Under the pieces are notes generated by a model. That model was not told the DNA's origin. It worked only from the letters and a program-made list of their open reading frames with translations, and searched no databases. From Echinarachnius parma (Eukaryota; Echinodermata; Echinoidea; Clypeasteroida; Echinarachniidae), in contig JBAMJV010008312.1 of the NCBI GenBank assembly GCA_037951105.1, positions 1-64,000 on the forward strand: a stretch of 64,000 nucleotides of DNA, written 5' to 3'. The translations under genes and the position numbers were made by a program. This document shows, piece by piece, positions 26,401 through 41,400 of the stretch; positions within the stretch are counted from its first letter, which is position 1; every line of letters starts with the position of its first letter.

Positions 26401-29400
26401 CTATCAAAAGATTTGAATAAGATGAATATGCTAGATTTCACTAGGAGGGCCCACCACGGGCTCCCCAATTAGGCGCGCACACCTAAACCCACCAAGTGCC
26501 TGCAACTGTATATCCACATCATGCGTAGTTTGTTTGCAGTACCAAGAAGAAGAAGAAGAAGAAGATAATGCAATAATGCAATACGGTGTGTGATGATGCA
26601 CATTATTGCAATGGATGACCTATATATTTGTTTAATTAACCTGTTTAGGTTCCTGGAGCATCAAGATTTACAATTAATCATTGTAACATACTGTACCTTG
26701 TTGTGGGCTTAAAGTTATACCTAACTTATTTGCCCCATACGACTAATCAATTGATTGATCGAGTAATCATAAGTCTTCATGTTGCGGGCCTTTAATTTGT
26801 CCCAAAGTTTAAATATACTTGGGTTGTGGTTTATGGATAATGCTTGTTATACCACAATCAAATAATATTGAAGGGATTGAAGGATACATTTGTTGAGTTC
26901 AAATATTGCTTTAGAAATAACATTGAGCATGAGGTACAAGGTGTAGAGGGTTGAAAATAGTGACTTTTAGAAGCAAACAAAAAATGTAATGTAATGTTTT
27001 CCTGTGGTTTGGAATCTGCTTCAGAAATGTTATGTGGTGGAAGGGAGAAATAAAACAATAGGAATAGGTAAGTGATAGTTTTTCATAATTCATAATTTTA
27101 TCTCAAATGTTTGTTTAGTAATGACTGATGACTGGTTCAGGAAGTGTATTGCTAGTGAATGAGAACTTCATATTTGTCCACTCCAAACCTATGTCAATTT
27201 GGCGGGAAAAACACAGATTGTCAATATCAAACGCCATGTTTTCATTGGATTCTCATATACATTGTACCTACATCCGGGTCATGAAGTAAAATATGACTGC
27301 TCACTCCGAATCAGGTAGTGTATTGCTTGTGAAAAGACTTTCATTCTTGCCCGCTACATGAAGCAATTATTGAACATCAAGTCTCAACCTATACAGACAG
27401 GGTGGCCCAGAAAGGATGCAACACCAACGATCGTTGATTTCATCAACACCATTGACCAAATGTCATTGTTTTTTGTTTGATTGGGTAGAACATTATTTTT
27501 CCAACAATATGATACCATGAGCATTGATTTTGGGTAAGGCGTTTGGATCCTAGGGCCATTTTTCTGAGGCAATGTCGTTTCCTTAAATTTACTACTATTT
27601 CGTCTCCAGCGATCCTCGGAACACTGAGACATTCTCGCCCCACGGCCTGCCGTAGAATTAGCTGTACATAAGAATGGCTCACATTGTCTTCCTTGCAAAG
27701 GGAGAGCAGTCATGCGGTTCTTCTGTACAGCTAATTCTATGGCAGGCCGTGGGGCGAGAATGTCTCAGTGTTCAGAGGATCGCTGGAGACGAAAAAGTAG
27801 CAAATTTAGAAAACGACATTGCCTCAGAAATATGGCCCTAGGATCCAAACGCCTTACCCAAAATCAATGCTCATGGTATCATTTTGTTGGAAAAAGAATG
27901 TTCTACCCAATCAAACAAAAAACAATGACATTTGGTCGATGGTGTTGATGAAATTAACGATCGTAGGTGTTGCATCCTTTCTGGGCCACCCTGTGTATAT
28001 ATATACCGTATTTACCGGCGTAATCGCCGCATTCGCGTAAACGCCGCATGCCGACTTTGAGCATTGAAATTGAAAAAAAAAAGTGGGAGAAAAGTGCGCT
28101 CTGAAAACTGGCGACAAAAAAAGCGGGAATTTAATGGTTTTCCAAATTTTTCTCATCTTAGACTTAGCTTGATATATTTCGAAAATATAGTTACAAAATA
28201 TTCAGAATTACCTTAGTTTCGAGCAAAAATATAGTTTTTTGAATAGGAACGAGAACTCTAGCGCTACATTGTATTACGAGATTGCCAGCACTTACGAGAT
28301 TGTCAGCACAGCTGGCTTACGCATGTACATGTACAAATATTTACGTACGTAAACGTTTGTACATCGAGTCAATCGCGTAGCTCGCGAGCACGCCTTAGCA
28401 CGCGGGTACGCGGCGCTCTGCTGTCTTTGCCAAAACCATTTAGTATCTTTATCATGCGATCATGCGCATGCATCCATAACGCACGTAGCTAGATCGATGG
28501 CAGGCAAGCGCGGCGCTGGCAGTGCATTTGTTTCGTAACTTTGAAGTTAAAAACGTATCGGATTTAGAAAATATCGGCAAAAAAGGTGAGAAACCATTCT
28601 AGGCCAGGGTAAATGTAGAAAATTTGGCTAAATAATGTTTTATCACCCAATACAATACAGGGCAATACGACCAATAGTCCCACACCTGCTGAAATGTGTT
28701 GTTTTGAGGTCAGTCAAGAGTGAAAATTTGACTATCGCCGCGTATGCGCCGCACCCCAACTTTGCTTGTTTTTTTCTAGGAAAAAGTATGCGGCGATTAC
28801 GCCGGTAAATACGGTATGTCAATTTGAAGGGGAAAACACAAGATTGTCAATGTCAGCTATTGTATGTTTTTATATGGTTTTCATATCCCCTACATTTATC
28901 TATAATAGGCTAATAAAAAAAAGATGACCGCTGACTCTGATTCAGGAAATGTATTGCTTGTGAAAGAGAACTTCATTCTCGCCCATTCCAACGCAGGCCA
29001 GTTTGTCTACTTCCCAGCAAAGCAGGTATGATCAATATTTCTATTTCCTCTTTGCATTATCAAGTGCAAGATGTTATATTTGTGTGGATATTTTGATTTG
29101 TGTACAATTCCCATGAAATAAGCTTTCAGAGTGTAGAAGAATATATATATGTGAAAGAGCATGAGCCTCCTGTTCCAAATTTGGCCAGTTTGTCTCAAGT
29201 GTAAAAGGGGATTTAGCCCCTAAATGTAGAAAAGAGCTTCCTTATATCATACCAGGGGTTACCAACCTGTTCAGATCTGTGTTAGCTATACATGTTTATT
29301 TCAGGTTTGGGTCTGTGGGAAATGTGACTTAAGTTATTTGTCTCCAATTTGGCAACATCACATTGTTATTTTCTCCACTTGCAGATTTGTTATATTTGTT

Positions 29401-32400
29401 TCTTATAAAGTCATACATATTTGTGTATAAATTCACAATCTTTCTATTAGACATCACTGTTTCATAATTTTGTATTTAGACATTTCAAGTGTAATTGAAA
29501 TATAATAAGCACACCATCATTAATACGGTGAACTTGAAAGTTGTGTTAAGATTATTGCCATTTTCGTTCTCCTTTCTCCCTCTCTGTCAGCACTTGAATG
29601 ACTTCACGCTTGATGAGGACAGAATTTCAGTGGGCCGCTCTGTGCGATTAGGAGAAATAAGGTGAGGAAACGTGATTGAGGGGATTTTGTATGCCCACCA
29701 CACACTACCTGATCCAATCTGATCCGATGTATGCCCACCACACACTACCTGATCCAATCTGATCCGATGTATGCCCACCACACACTACCTGATCCAATCT
29801 GATCCGATGTATGCCCACCACACACTACCTGATCCAATCTGATCCGATGTATGCCCACCACACACTACCTGATCCAATCTGATCCCACAAACGTGATTGA
29901 GGGTATTTTGTATGCCCACCACACACTACCTGATCCAATCTGATCCCAAAAACGATTCAAGATCTGAGCTATACACAATGATTTATTTATGCACATCATG
30001 CTTTATTACATGTACTGTTAGCTTTCAATATATCTACATGTTGTTGTCATTTCCAGGCTTGAAAATGGAAGGCTCTTAGGAATACAGGTCAAGGAAAGTC
30101 AGTCCAAGAAGTTCAACAATTCAAAGGAGAGGGATACCAAGTCCTCCAACTCTATTCCAGGCTCCTACCCGTCGGTTGGTCAGATGGTCAACGCTGTGTG
30201 AGTAGCATTTTTGCATACCCGCTTTTGTGCATTTCAACGCATTCTGTTAAAAAACATTGCAGCCTCCAGTATACATTGGCGTACAGACAAATTAGGCAAT
30301 TCAGGGGTTAAGGTCGTTTGTCCGAATAACATATTTCTTGTTTTTCATCAAAATGAGATCATTATGCCCCCAAATGTAATTATGATTTAGGCTGGAAAAT
30401 TGGTGTTCTGAATAGTATGAAAACAATATTAAAGGTTCCCTGACATGCACATGCATGTTGCCTTCAGCTTATACACATAACATATTTCTTAACTGTTTGA
30501 CCATAATATGTTTTGTAAACATTTTAGCAATTATTTTTCTTCATTTTGATAAGACCAACCTCTTAAAAAAACTCTCTAGAGTGAAGTTCCCCCTGTCACA
30601 TCATCTGTCAATCACTACTCAGTTATTGATAAGATGAACAATACACAGTGGAATTTAACATTTTCCAACCCGAGTGCCTGCCCACAATAGCATTACAAGT
30701 TTGAATACAATTCTAACTGACACAATTTCCATTCAATAGCAGTTGCTATTTCAGAAAAGCTGAACCCATCATTAGGACAAGAAAGGCATTGATAAGCTAT
30801 TGTATGGAAACATGCAGTGCCTGCTATTGTGAGCATGTTCGTTCTGTAATTCCGTCTTTTGTTCCATCTCCTGTTTGCTGACCAGTGATTGACATATGAT
30901 GTCACAGGGCTGATTTACTCTGGAGAGGTTTTTTTTAGAGGTGGGGCTTAGCAAAATGAAGAAAATAATTTCTAAAATCTTAAAAAATATTATACAAAAC
31001 ATATTAAGGTCAAATAGTTTACAAATATTTATTGGGTACACTAATACTGATAAACTTGTATTTGCATATTGGGGAACCTTTAAAGGAAACGTCCAGACGA
31101 ATTCAAGCTTCTAATGATTGAAAGAAAGATATTTTAGGTTATTAAAAAAGTAAGATTAGGGCTTCTTATAATTGGTTTTGAAATTCTAATGACACAAATT
31201 TGCGAGCAAGCTTGTTCTCTCCCACAATGCACCACTATGTGACGCAAGTGCCTCACTATGCGCCTATCTATGTTTTTTCACTGCAGAGAATGTGTTCTTA
31301 TGATCGGACCAACGATCAATGCTCAATCATGTATAGTTAAGGCCATATACAATGGAATGCTTCTTCACTGATGGTTTGGTATATCTACTTGTACCCCCTC
31401 CTGTCCTTAATATATCCATGCAGTTACAGAGAATAATAACACGCCAAGTGGTGTAGCCCAATGCCCCAAAACAATATTAAGACGCTAATGGAATAAAATA
31501 GAAGAATCCATATTTTTAAATATTATCTTTAAATAAATGGCATACACCCCCTTATTCATGCTACACTACACCACTGACTGTTCCTTTGGGATTACTGTAC
31601 TGCATTGTTGAACCATTTGAAAACACTTGTAACACCTATTGTAACTCGTTTGGCTTTCATCAGAATTTGAATAAACAAAGAGTTTTGTCAACTTGCTTAT
31701 TGAATTTGCTGGCTATGCATGACCAGCTATTATGTAAGCCACGTGGAGTGATCACAATGCAGCGGCAATGGATTCAAGCCTTTTCAAGAAATGGAGCAAA
31801 GTGAGGCACATGATGTAGCGTGGTACAATTTGATTATTTCCTCAGAGTTAATGACATTAGAAAAATCTCTTAGAAATTAACCAAAGTGAGTCGAACCCTG
31901 GAATGTACAAGCATATCTCTTGATTTGATCCCAATATACTCTTATTTTTTTTAATCGGCCGGACTGCCATGTAATTTTGTATGAATTTACAAAATGAATG
32001 ATGCTGATGATGATGGTGACAACGACGATGATTATGACGATCAACACGATGATGAAGATAATAACAATGATTATTATTAACTATTATTATACTTGCAGCG
32101 TTCGGTCAGTGAAGGGGACCCAGGTGAACGTTGAGATTGAGGGTGGTGTGCTAGGAAGGATCCCTGCTACAGAGGTCACAGATGATGTCAAGCCTGTAAG
32201 TAGTCCAAGTAGTAAGTTGTCAACAAAATAAAGAGATGCGTTTCCCTAACGCGCCAATTCACTTTTGATTCTTTTTATTCCTTTTTTTTTCTCAAAGAGA
32301 GAAACTACGTGATATTCACTTTAAAATCTTTAAAATCCAATTAATAAAGTCAATTAGGGCCTGAGTTTTAAACCTTCATAATTTTGTATCAAAGAAGAAA

Positions 32401-35400
32401 TGATAAGCAAGCAATAATATTTGTTTACTGTGCAGGGTTCATATCCTCTTGAGGCTTTCAGCATTGGCAAGAAAGTGGAAGCAAAGGTCATAGGTCATCG
32501 CTACGGCAAAAGGCATCAACACCTGCCCATCTCTCACGGTCACCGGGTAGTCTCCCTGCTGGAACTCAGTCTCAGAAAGAGGTAACGTTGCAATCATTAT
32601 AAACCCTTCACCAAATAAAGCCCATTCAAAACAATAGGGTGTTGTTTATTACGCCTAACCATGACAACATACATGTATCAAAGTCTACATCTAGATTTAC
32701 CCAACAAATTTCTTGTTGAAGCATTATGAATCTCAACAAACATGACACTATTTGATAGTTGGTGAATGTTATATTTAATTCATGACATAATTAGAGCTAT
32801 TACAATATTAGGAAAAGTTCTAACCTGCATGTATGTGCTGAGTTTTTATGATTTAGACTCTTAGTTGGGATATTTTTATTTGACCAGCAGGGACCTCATG
32901 AGCCATGCACTTAGTATATTATCTACGTTACAATTTCAAATCTAGACAATTTAATATAAGTCTCTTTTGTTCCATTTCCCTGTTTTAGTGTTATTGAGAG
33001 TGAAACTCTGCCAAGTGAAGTCCAAGATGTGGAACATGAGTTGAAGGCATTCCAACCAGGCCAGAACATCACTTGCATAGTCAACAAGGTATGGAACTCT
33101 CTAAAGACAATCCTATCTACATGCTCTATCCGGCTTGGCAATGACAAGTCGTATTGATCATTAGACAAATGAACATTTACAACTGGGTTTTCGGTGTAGT
33201 TGAGTGAGCTATGTTCTTTGCTTTGCCTTTTCTACTTTATGACCCCTATTTGGCCTATTTTAATGGTTATATTTACCATTTTCCATATAAACCGTCATCC
33301 CCCAAGGCTCGGTTAAAGGGCCAGTTCTCTTCATAGCTTACACGTCTCCAATCCAAGACATCAGCGCACATGGTTTCTCGACCATGCTGTATGCTGATGA
33401 TACACGATTGTACGTCTCCATAAACTCAAACGGACTTTGTGATCAAGTGACTAGAATGCTGTCTGCGAGAAGTTCGGGACTGGATGGTGAGCAACTATCT
33501 TGTTCTCAATGACAACAAGATGGAAGTGCTTCATCTATCGTCAAGGTTCAGACAATGTCTGGCATTCCCCCCAATTACATCAGGCAATGATCAGGTCCCC
33601 CCTTCCAACTCGGTGCGAGATCTTGGTGGTGTTCTAGACAAAAATCTGAATATGCAAGCCCACGTTAATAAGGTCTGCCGGAATGCCTCCTTAGCACTCG
33701 TGAGAATTGGCAGTATTCGTCCATACCTCAATAAGTCCAGCACGAAAGTTCTTGTACATGCTTTTGTCTCGCCTTTACTTGATAATTGCAATAGCCTTTT
33801 GGTAGGCCTTCCAGAAAAACAAGTAACAAAACTACAAAGAATACAAAATTCAGCAGCGAGACTTGTCTGTAAATCTGAAAAACAAGAACACACCACACCA
33901 ATTCTAAAAGAACTTCACTGGCCTCCATTCAAATTTTGCATCCATTTAAAAATTCTTGTACTCGTCTTCAATGCTATCCATGGTTTCGCACCAAGCTATC
34001 TCTCTGATCTTTTGTCTTTCTACACCCCAGCAAGATCCCTCAGATCATCTAACCAACAATTTCTTCATGTACCCCCACGAAAGACAAAAAACTATGGTGA
34101 AAGCTCATTCTCTTTTATCTGCCCCACTTTCAGGAACTTGCTACCTTACGAAATTCGTTCCCAATCCAACCCCAACATCTTTAAAGAACAACTTAAAACC
34201 TACCTATTCAAAGAAACATAATTTTAATTATGAATCGTTATAATGCTATAATACATAAGTTTGGTGTTAAGCTTTTAGCTACATCTTTTCTTCAGTTGAT
34301 AATTTACTTATTTTGAAATTTAAGCTGTACTTTGATTTGTAATCAGTTAAAAGGTACCACCACCCAAAAATAATATTCTTATAAATGAAAGGTAACATCT
34401 TTAATATTCCACCAACCAGTTTAGAAAAATATGTTTCCAGAAAAAAGTATATAATTGGAAACTGCATCAACATACTAAAGCATGCATTCATGGGTCTGCA
34501 TACGCAGACTACCTTTTTGTTTAGGGTGAACGTATCTTCCGGGATTCTATTGTCTCCAAACGTACGCGCGTGAATAGAATTGGCGCACTCTCAGACGTTT
34601 AGCACATACGGAACCATGAGGTCATGTTGGTTCCGTAAGTGGTGGTAATTAATTGTATTGTTTATGAGTTACACAACGCTTTGCAAAGTGTTGAGCATCT
34701 ATTTGATATCACACAACAGTACGAAAACATATAGTTATGTGTTGTTATTTGCCTGGTGGTCCCCTTTAAATTATGTTATTTGATGTATGTAGACATAAGT
34801 TCAAATGAAAAATGTAGATTATATGTTTTTATCATGTAAAGCGCATTGAGAATTCCTCTGGTTTTGAAATGCGCTATAAAAGAAACATTTATTATCATTA
34901 TTATTATTTTCAAAATTTTCCATCAACAATTATTTTACAATTAAAATTAAGAAAAAGATGCCAAATAGAGTGGGATAAGCATAAAAAGTGATGCCTAGAA
35001 AATATAAACTTGCTCCAACTACAACTACATTTACAATCTTCCCTGTAGTAATTTATTTGATTGTGAAACTTCCCTTTGTAACTATTGAGTGTTAAATATT
35101 GCATGTATGATATTGTGGTGATTCTGCCTTTGTTCTTTCAACAGTGCGATCGAGATATCCTATGGGTGCACATCACTAGGGCAGTGGAGGGTAAAGTTCA
35201 CCGTCTGAACCTGTCCAAGCACCCCTCAACGCTGCAACACCCAGAGTCCTACTTCAAACCTGGTCAGGTTCACAAGGCAAAGGTCATAAGACAGGACAAG
35301 GCTCATGGCATGCTGGAGCTTAGCATGAGTGGTGAGTTGTTTATATAAGATCATGTCCAAAACTCAACGTCCAGAATTAAGAACTGTTTCCAATTGCATA

Positions 35401-38400
35401 ATCAAAGGCTCAGAGGTTCAAAAGATGTTCATAGGAGTAAAAACAAAATACTATTTGAGATATATTCTTCATCAATGTCCATTTCTTAGAATAACAATAT
35501 TCAGTGTTCCTATCAAAATTACTTGAAGTGATCCATTAACTTTGTCAAATTGTTTGGCTTATGGTAACAGAACAATTAAATAGGTTTTGATTTGTCAAAT
35601 GTCTTCCTAATTATGGAGATATTTATGATTGAATGGAAGCATTCCATGAGTGCTTTTTGATTGTAGTCAACATCAATGGGCAGTAGGTGTTCAAATCTGA
35701 ACTAAATTTTCACCTTTTCAAACATCAGTCTCATGAATCAGACACATGGGCCAGGATTCACAAAAGAGGTTTGTACATTCTACATCTATGGAGTGCCATT
35801 TGTAAACTGATGGAGAAAGAATGTAAACTCCTTACTTGTTTACAATGTTGATGGTACACATTTTCTAAATGCACCAAATAATTGTTTGTCTTTTCAGATA
35901 GTGAAATTTGCTGGTTAGCAAGCACTAACAGTCATATCGTTAGAAATGATAAATTGCTGTACTTGTCTACGAGCAGCACTCCATAGATGAAGACCATGGT
36001 TTGAACCATGGTTTGTAAAAACCTCCTTTGTGAATCCGGGCCCATGAAGTCTCAAATGTCACTTTTGTTAAAATTTGAAGTTAATGGATTACCGTAATAA
36101 GTGGATCTATATATTTCAATTTCTTCCAGGCAATGCATCCTCTACTCTCGATGCGGGCACTGTGGTCAATTGTAGAATCACTCGTGTCCAGAACAACAAG
36201 GTGTCCGTCCAGTTGCCATTTGGTAACCATGGAGATGCTTTGCTCACGGATATCAGTGATGTGTATACTGAGAATGCTCTGGAAAGGCTGGAGGTGGACC
36301 AGTATCATAGGTAAGCAGAGCTGCCAAGTCTCCCTTATTCTGCAGGAGCCAGGATTATCCCTCAACATTTTACAGGTCTTTCCAAATGTGAAAATCCCCC
36401 TGATTAGGCTAAGATTGTTTCCCTAATTTTTTGCATGTTTTGTATTACTGTCTTCTTGATTGTTGTTTGAAGCCTCCCTGAATTAGACATGTCACTGTTG
36501 GCAGTTCTGGGTAAGGGTGAAGGGAAAGGAAGGAGGCACTCATTTTGTAGCCTGCTTTTCTTTGAAATTGAAATTATTACACATGTCGTCAATTTTGCAC
36601 CACGGACAAGATACATGTAAACTGGGTTCCAAAAGAAACTTATCAACTTTTCAGAGCGACACACATTAAAATCCAAATCATAACAATTACTCATAATTGG
36701 GAATAGACTAGCTACAATATCCCTTAGCAAGCTCATCTAAAAAAAAAGTGTTTGCTTTAGTTAACAAAGAATAAAATAAGGTGAAATCGCAAGAGGTCAT
36801 TTTTCAAAAATCACAGAAACTGCTTGCCTTTCGGACACAGAGCTCGGTACGGACAATAGCCAGTCTAGTGGTTACATAACCCGCTTTGAAGTTGAATGAA
36901 TAGCTTTTTTCAAAAGTGACCTATAGTTATTCAATCACATTTTCTCCTTTTTGGCAAAAGGAAACTTTTAGTTTTTAAGATATGCTTCATTATGAGAGTG
37001 ATAGCGTATCTGTGTCTAAATTTAATTCAATTTGATGCTACAGATTTTAGTGAGCGTCGCTCTGAAAACATGATAAGTTTCTTTTGGAACCCAGTTTAGT
37101 TGACTTATGGGGAGTGTCTTGCCTTTTGAAAGCCAAATTTCAAAAGTTATGAGGTTATTGTCTTATATGAAAGAATATTACATTTAACAGCTTGCCTGAA
37201 AAAATTAGGGCTTGTTCAGAGCTGTATTTTATATACTTAGAGACTTCCAAAGAAGGCAGCAGTGTCATCATTAATTCTTTGAAACCATCTCATTAAGAAG
37301 ATGCTCCTACCCAAAGCAATGACAGAAAGTTTTATCTAAACATGAAATACAGAAACTAATTAAGATAAAAGATATATCAATCTCCATCATCACTGCATTC
37401 CTGATGTGTATTTGTTATTAAACAGGTGCTGTATTTTGGAGACTGCTAAAGAAGGCACCAGCACAGCTGTTTCTCTGCGACCATCTCGTGTCAAGAAGAC
37501 TGCCCCACCCGAAGGCAGCGATAAAGAGATTCTCACCGTCGACATCCTGACTGTGGGCCAGCTTGTCAGGGGATATGTCAAACACTGCTCCACAAAGGGG
37601 GTCTTTGTTAGGTATGTGCCCTGTTTGGAATAAAGATAACTTGATGTTAGGAAAGAGGACGGGGGGGGGGGGGGGGGGGGGGGGGGGGGAGGGGCGGTTG
37701 GTGTAAGAGAGGAGGATGCACTGGACTGGATGGAGCATGTCTTTTACGTAATGTCTTTTAAACTTTATATGCTGTACCCAATTCCATCGAGGAAGGAGCC
37801 TTAGATAGGTCAATGCCTCTGTTCCTCACTCCACACTGTGAATTTACTTCTTTAACTACCCCTTTTGTTATATGTAATGTGTTTTAACCTGCTGTTATGC
37901 ATTGTTTTACCATGTATATGATCAATATAAATTGAATTTAAAAATTGAATTGAAATGGAGACGTTCAATCTGCTGTACCTGGCGACCCCTTACTGGGAAA
38001 ACAGAACTCGGTTAGGACTGATGAATGTTAACACAAAGTTAGAAACATTTTCTTCACCACAAGAAATAACAATTCTTACTGCTAATACCTATAAACAGTG
38101 GGACAGAATGGCAGAGGATATTATGTTCAGCGTGATGACAAAACATTGCTCCAAGTGGACCTTGTCAATTTGTTTTAATGAAAGTTAGGGTTAGGTTTAG
38201 GATTTGGGTAAGAAATAGGGTTTGGGTTTGATTTGAGGGTTTTTCTTAGGGTTAGAAATCTCACTTGCTTTAACTAGCCATGTCATGGGTTTTTTAGGCA
38301 AGGTTTCTTGCAAAAATTGTGGGAAGATCGCCCACGTCCAGAAAATACAGGCTCTATGGAGAATATTATGTTATACTAAAATCAAATTGTTTTCACTTGC

Positions 38401-41400
38401 CTGCAAATTGTCCAACTTGCATGTAGTATACAAACAAATTTTGTTAAATGCTCAAGTTTAATTTTGTATTGAAGAACAATGTATTTTGTTATTTCTTTCA
38501 TGCCTCCCTCTTTTTAAAAATAAATTGGAACAAAGATTCAAATCTGAAGAGAAACAATTTACCTATGGCTTGTATGTTGATCCCCTTGCAGTCTTTCGAG
38601 AAATATCCATGGCAGAATTCTCCTGAAGAAATTGTCTGCGTACTACGTTGAAGATCCGTCCACTCTGTTGAAGGTTGGGCAGCTAATTACCACAAAGGTT
38701 TTGAGGTAAGACAGGAAACCAATGATAATATTTTTAGACTCTTTAACAGGGCTTGAAATTTATAAGCACAGACCACTAAAATGTTTGAATGTCAAATTTT
38801 ACTTGCCAGACTGGGCAAGCAAAATTAACATACTTGTTAATGTTTTTCTTTGGTTGGGTCTTCTCAATTCTGAGTTAGGGCCAGCAAAAGTTGATACATC
38901 TCTATTTTACTTGCCCTGCTTGGCCACTATGGAATAAATTTAATTTCTTGCATTGCTTTAGCACATTGTTTATCCCAGGAGTCTGGCAGGGAGGCCATAA
39001 TCAAGGCCCACACTAACTATTTTTGCTAGTGTCAATATTGACCAGATAATGGTTTGCTCACAATAACTGGTGACCCAAAGAAAACATTTTCAAATGGCCT
39101 ATTTCATGGCTTTGTTGGCCTTGTTTTCAATCTTAAATTATGCCTGAATTTGAACCTTTTCAATGCTTCATGAATTTGTCAAAATTTAAAGCACTTTCTT
39201 TGGGCAAAATTCATGAAGCAAGTATACAGGTCTTTATTACACATGTCTTCTTCTTCTTCGGGTTAATCTGCCTCCTTCAATCCTGAAGATTCTTGCAGAT
39301 ACATGGATACATTATCTAGCTTTTAACATGTTTTACAACTAGATTTTGAAATTTCCATAGAGTTAATACAAGGTCAACCAGGTTCTCGTAGGCAATGGGT
39401 GAACTAATTGTGCATATTGAAATTATGCAATGATGAATGAATCATGAAATCAATGAAGCATGTATGTACATTACTTCTCATGTTTGTGTTATTTTACTGC
39501 AGCGTTGATGCGGATTCGGGGAGGGTAGAGTTGTCATCATCCAGCAAGGATACAGGGCTGGAGGATCTTCTGCCTGAACACCTCAGACAAAAAAGTGGTA
39601 AGACCAACTGTCTTACAAACCCTGTCAGGACTGATCCACAAATATAACCCCCAAATAACTGGGCTGGGATCTGATATCAGATCACAGAAATATGCATTTT
39701 ATCAACCCTTCATCAGATCACTTGATCCCTTTAGCTTATCAAATCTGAATACTGTTGTTCACATAGAGATGATAATAACAGTAATGATGATAGTGAGTAT
39801 GGTAAATAATGATAATTAAATATGAAATCATGCCTGCCATGATCATCACCACAGCCAAACAATTAATCAGTTTTTACATGACCTTTTCATGGTTTAGTTC
39901 TAAGAGCACTAAGTTGATTCAACTTTCTTATTTTCACTGTATTTGCCAGGATATTTGTTCACCCAGAAACTTGCAAAACGTGTACATCTACTACAGTTAT
40001 GTTTTAATGAGATATTTGTGTGTGTATATGCATGTTTGTACTAACAAAAGTACAATTGTCACATTTATTTGATACAGGCAAAAGGAAAAGGGAAGGGAAA
40101 TCTAAAAAGAGAAATAAGAGGGCAGCAGATGAAGGCAGTGACAGTGGGCTTGGAGAGGCAGAGACACTCAGTGACACAGAGGCTGAGGTAAGCTGCAACT
40201 GGCAGAAAAATAATGACAATGGTCGCTACTTATACAGGTCCGTCGCAAAATATTTTGGAGGCCAACGTACCCCCCCCCCCCCCAGCCCCCGCTATAGAGG
40301 GGGAGTGGGCCTGTTATAGATTGCATGTTCCGTCTTTTGAAACTTACAGCGTATCATAATTATTACCTTAGTCATCGGATACACACTGCAATTCCTCATA
40401 GATGCACACAATGCTCAGAAACTACATTATTAAACACTTTTTATTCATTTATACAACTGGCTTGAGAGCAGCAAATGTGGAAATATTTTCTTGCTGGGCA
40501 CACTCTGGTTTTGAACTCTCGACATCTAGTACCACAGCCATTTTGTGTCTTGTATGGTGCAGATTTGCTTTTAGAATATCATATATCTTTAGCTTTTTAT
40601 CAGATTATAAAGTGTTTTTGTTATCAAAGTTGGTTTCGAGTAAAGAAATACAAAAGCCTTGACATTTTCTGTCATCAGATCACCGCTGTCTCTGTCTCAG
40701 AGAAGTTGAATATCAAATCCTTATGCCTTGAGAATCCCATCGGGTAATTCATTTCCAATATATAGTAGTCTTGCTCTTCTGCATTTTTACTATCCATTTT
40801 TTTTTCACTTACAGATTATAACAGTCTCCAAGAAGTCTGATTTGAAAGCCCCGTGTCTTCAGCTCTCAGCTGGTTTCTCTTGGGATGAATCCTCCACCAA
40901 ACCTAAAGTAGCTGCACCTCATTCCTCCAAGATGTCAGTGGATGATGATGATGATGAAGAGGAGGAGGATGAGAAGGGAGATGGTGGAATTACAGCCATT
41001 GATGAGGTAAGAGTCATTGAGATTGTTGTAAAATGAAAGAGGAGAAATCTTGAATTGGTGTCTGGCAAGACTTGAACCCAGAACGTCTGGATTGCTAAAC
41101 CATTGCTCTTACTAGTCAAGTATTGCAAGGGTTACTGGGAAGATACACCAACTACACTGAAGGTCTCAGGATGAGCCACCAACCCTAGTGCCCGGTAGCT
41201 CACCAGACACAAATTCTGACCCCTAAAATTGTCTCCTTAATATTTAATTTCACTTTTACCTCAAAGTTAGTTCACTTCCTTCAAAATTTCCTGTTCAGAC
41301 ATGTACAATTTCAAGAAACATAAATGAGCTGTATATTTTGATTGTGTATTCTATTGTTTTATTATCAATACAAACTTAAAATCAGTGTGTGATTTATGAT

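Noticed and set aside
27384-27948. Two mirrored open frames sharing a Cys/Arg-rich peptide
   Set aside because: They are the two arms of one palindromic element, not a protein pair.
33484-34221. 245-codon open frame as a host gene
   Set aside because: It is the C-terminal part of a LINE reverse transcriptase, frameshifted from its YADD part and truncated.
35395-35445. Possible relic of exon 23
   Set aside because: A short similarity (aggttcaaaagatgttcatag against aggttcacaaggcaaaggtcataag) is too weak to claim.
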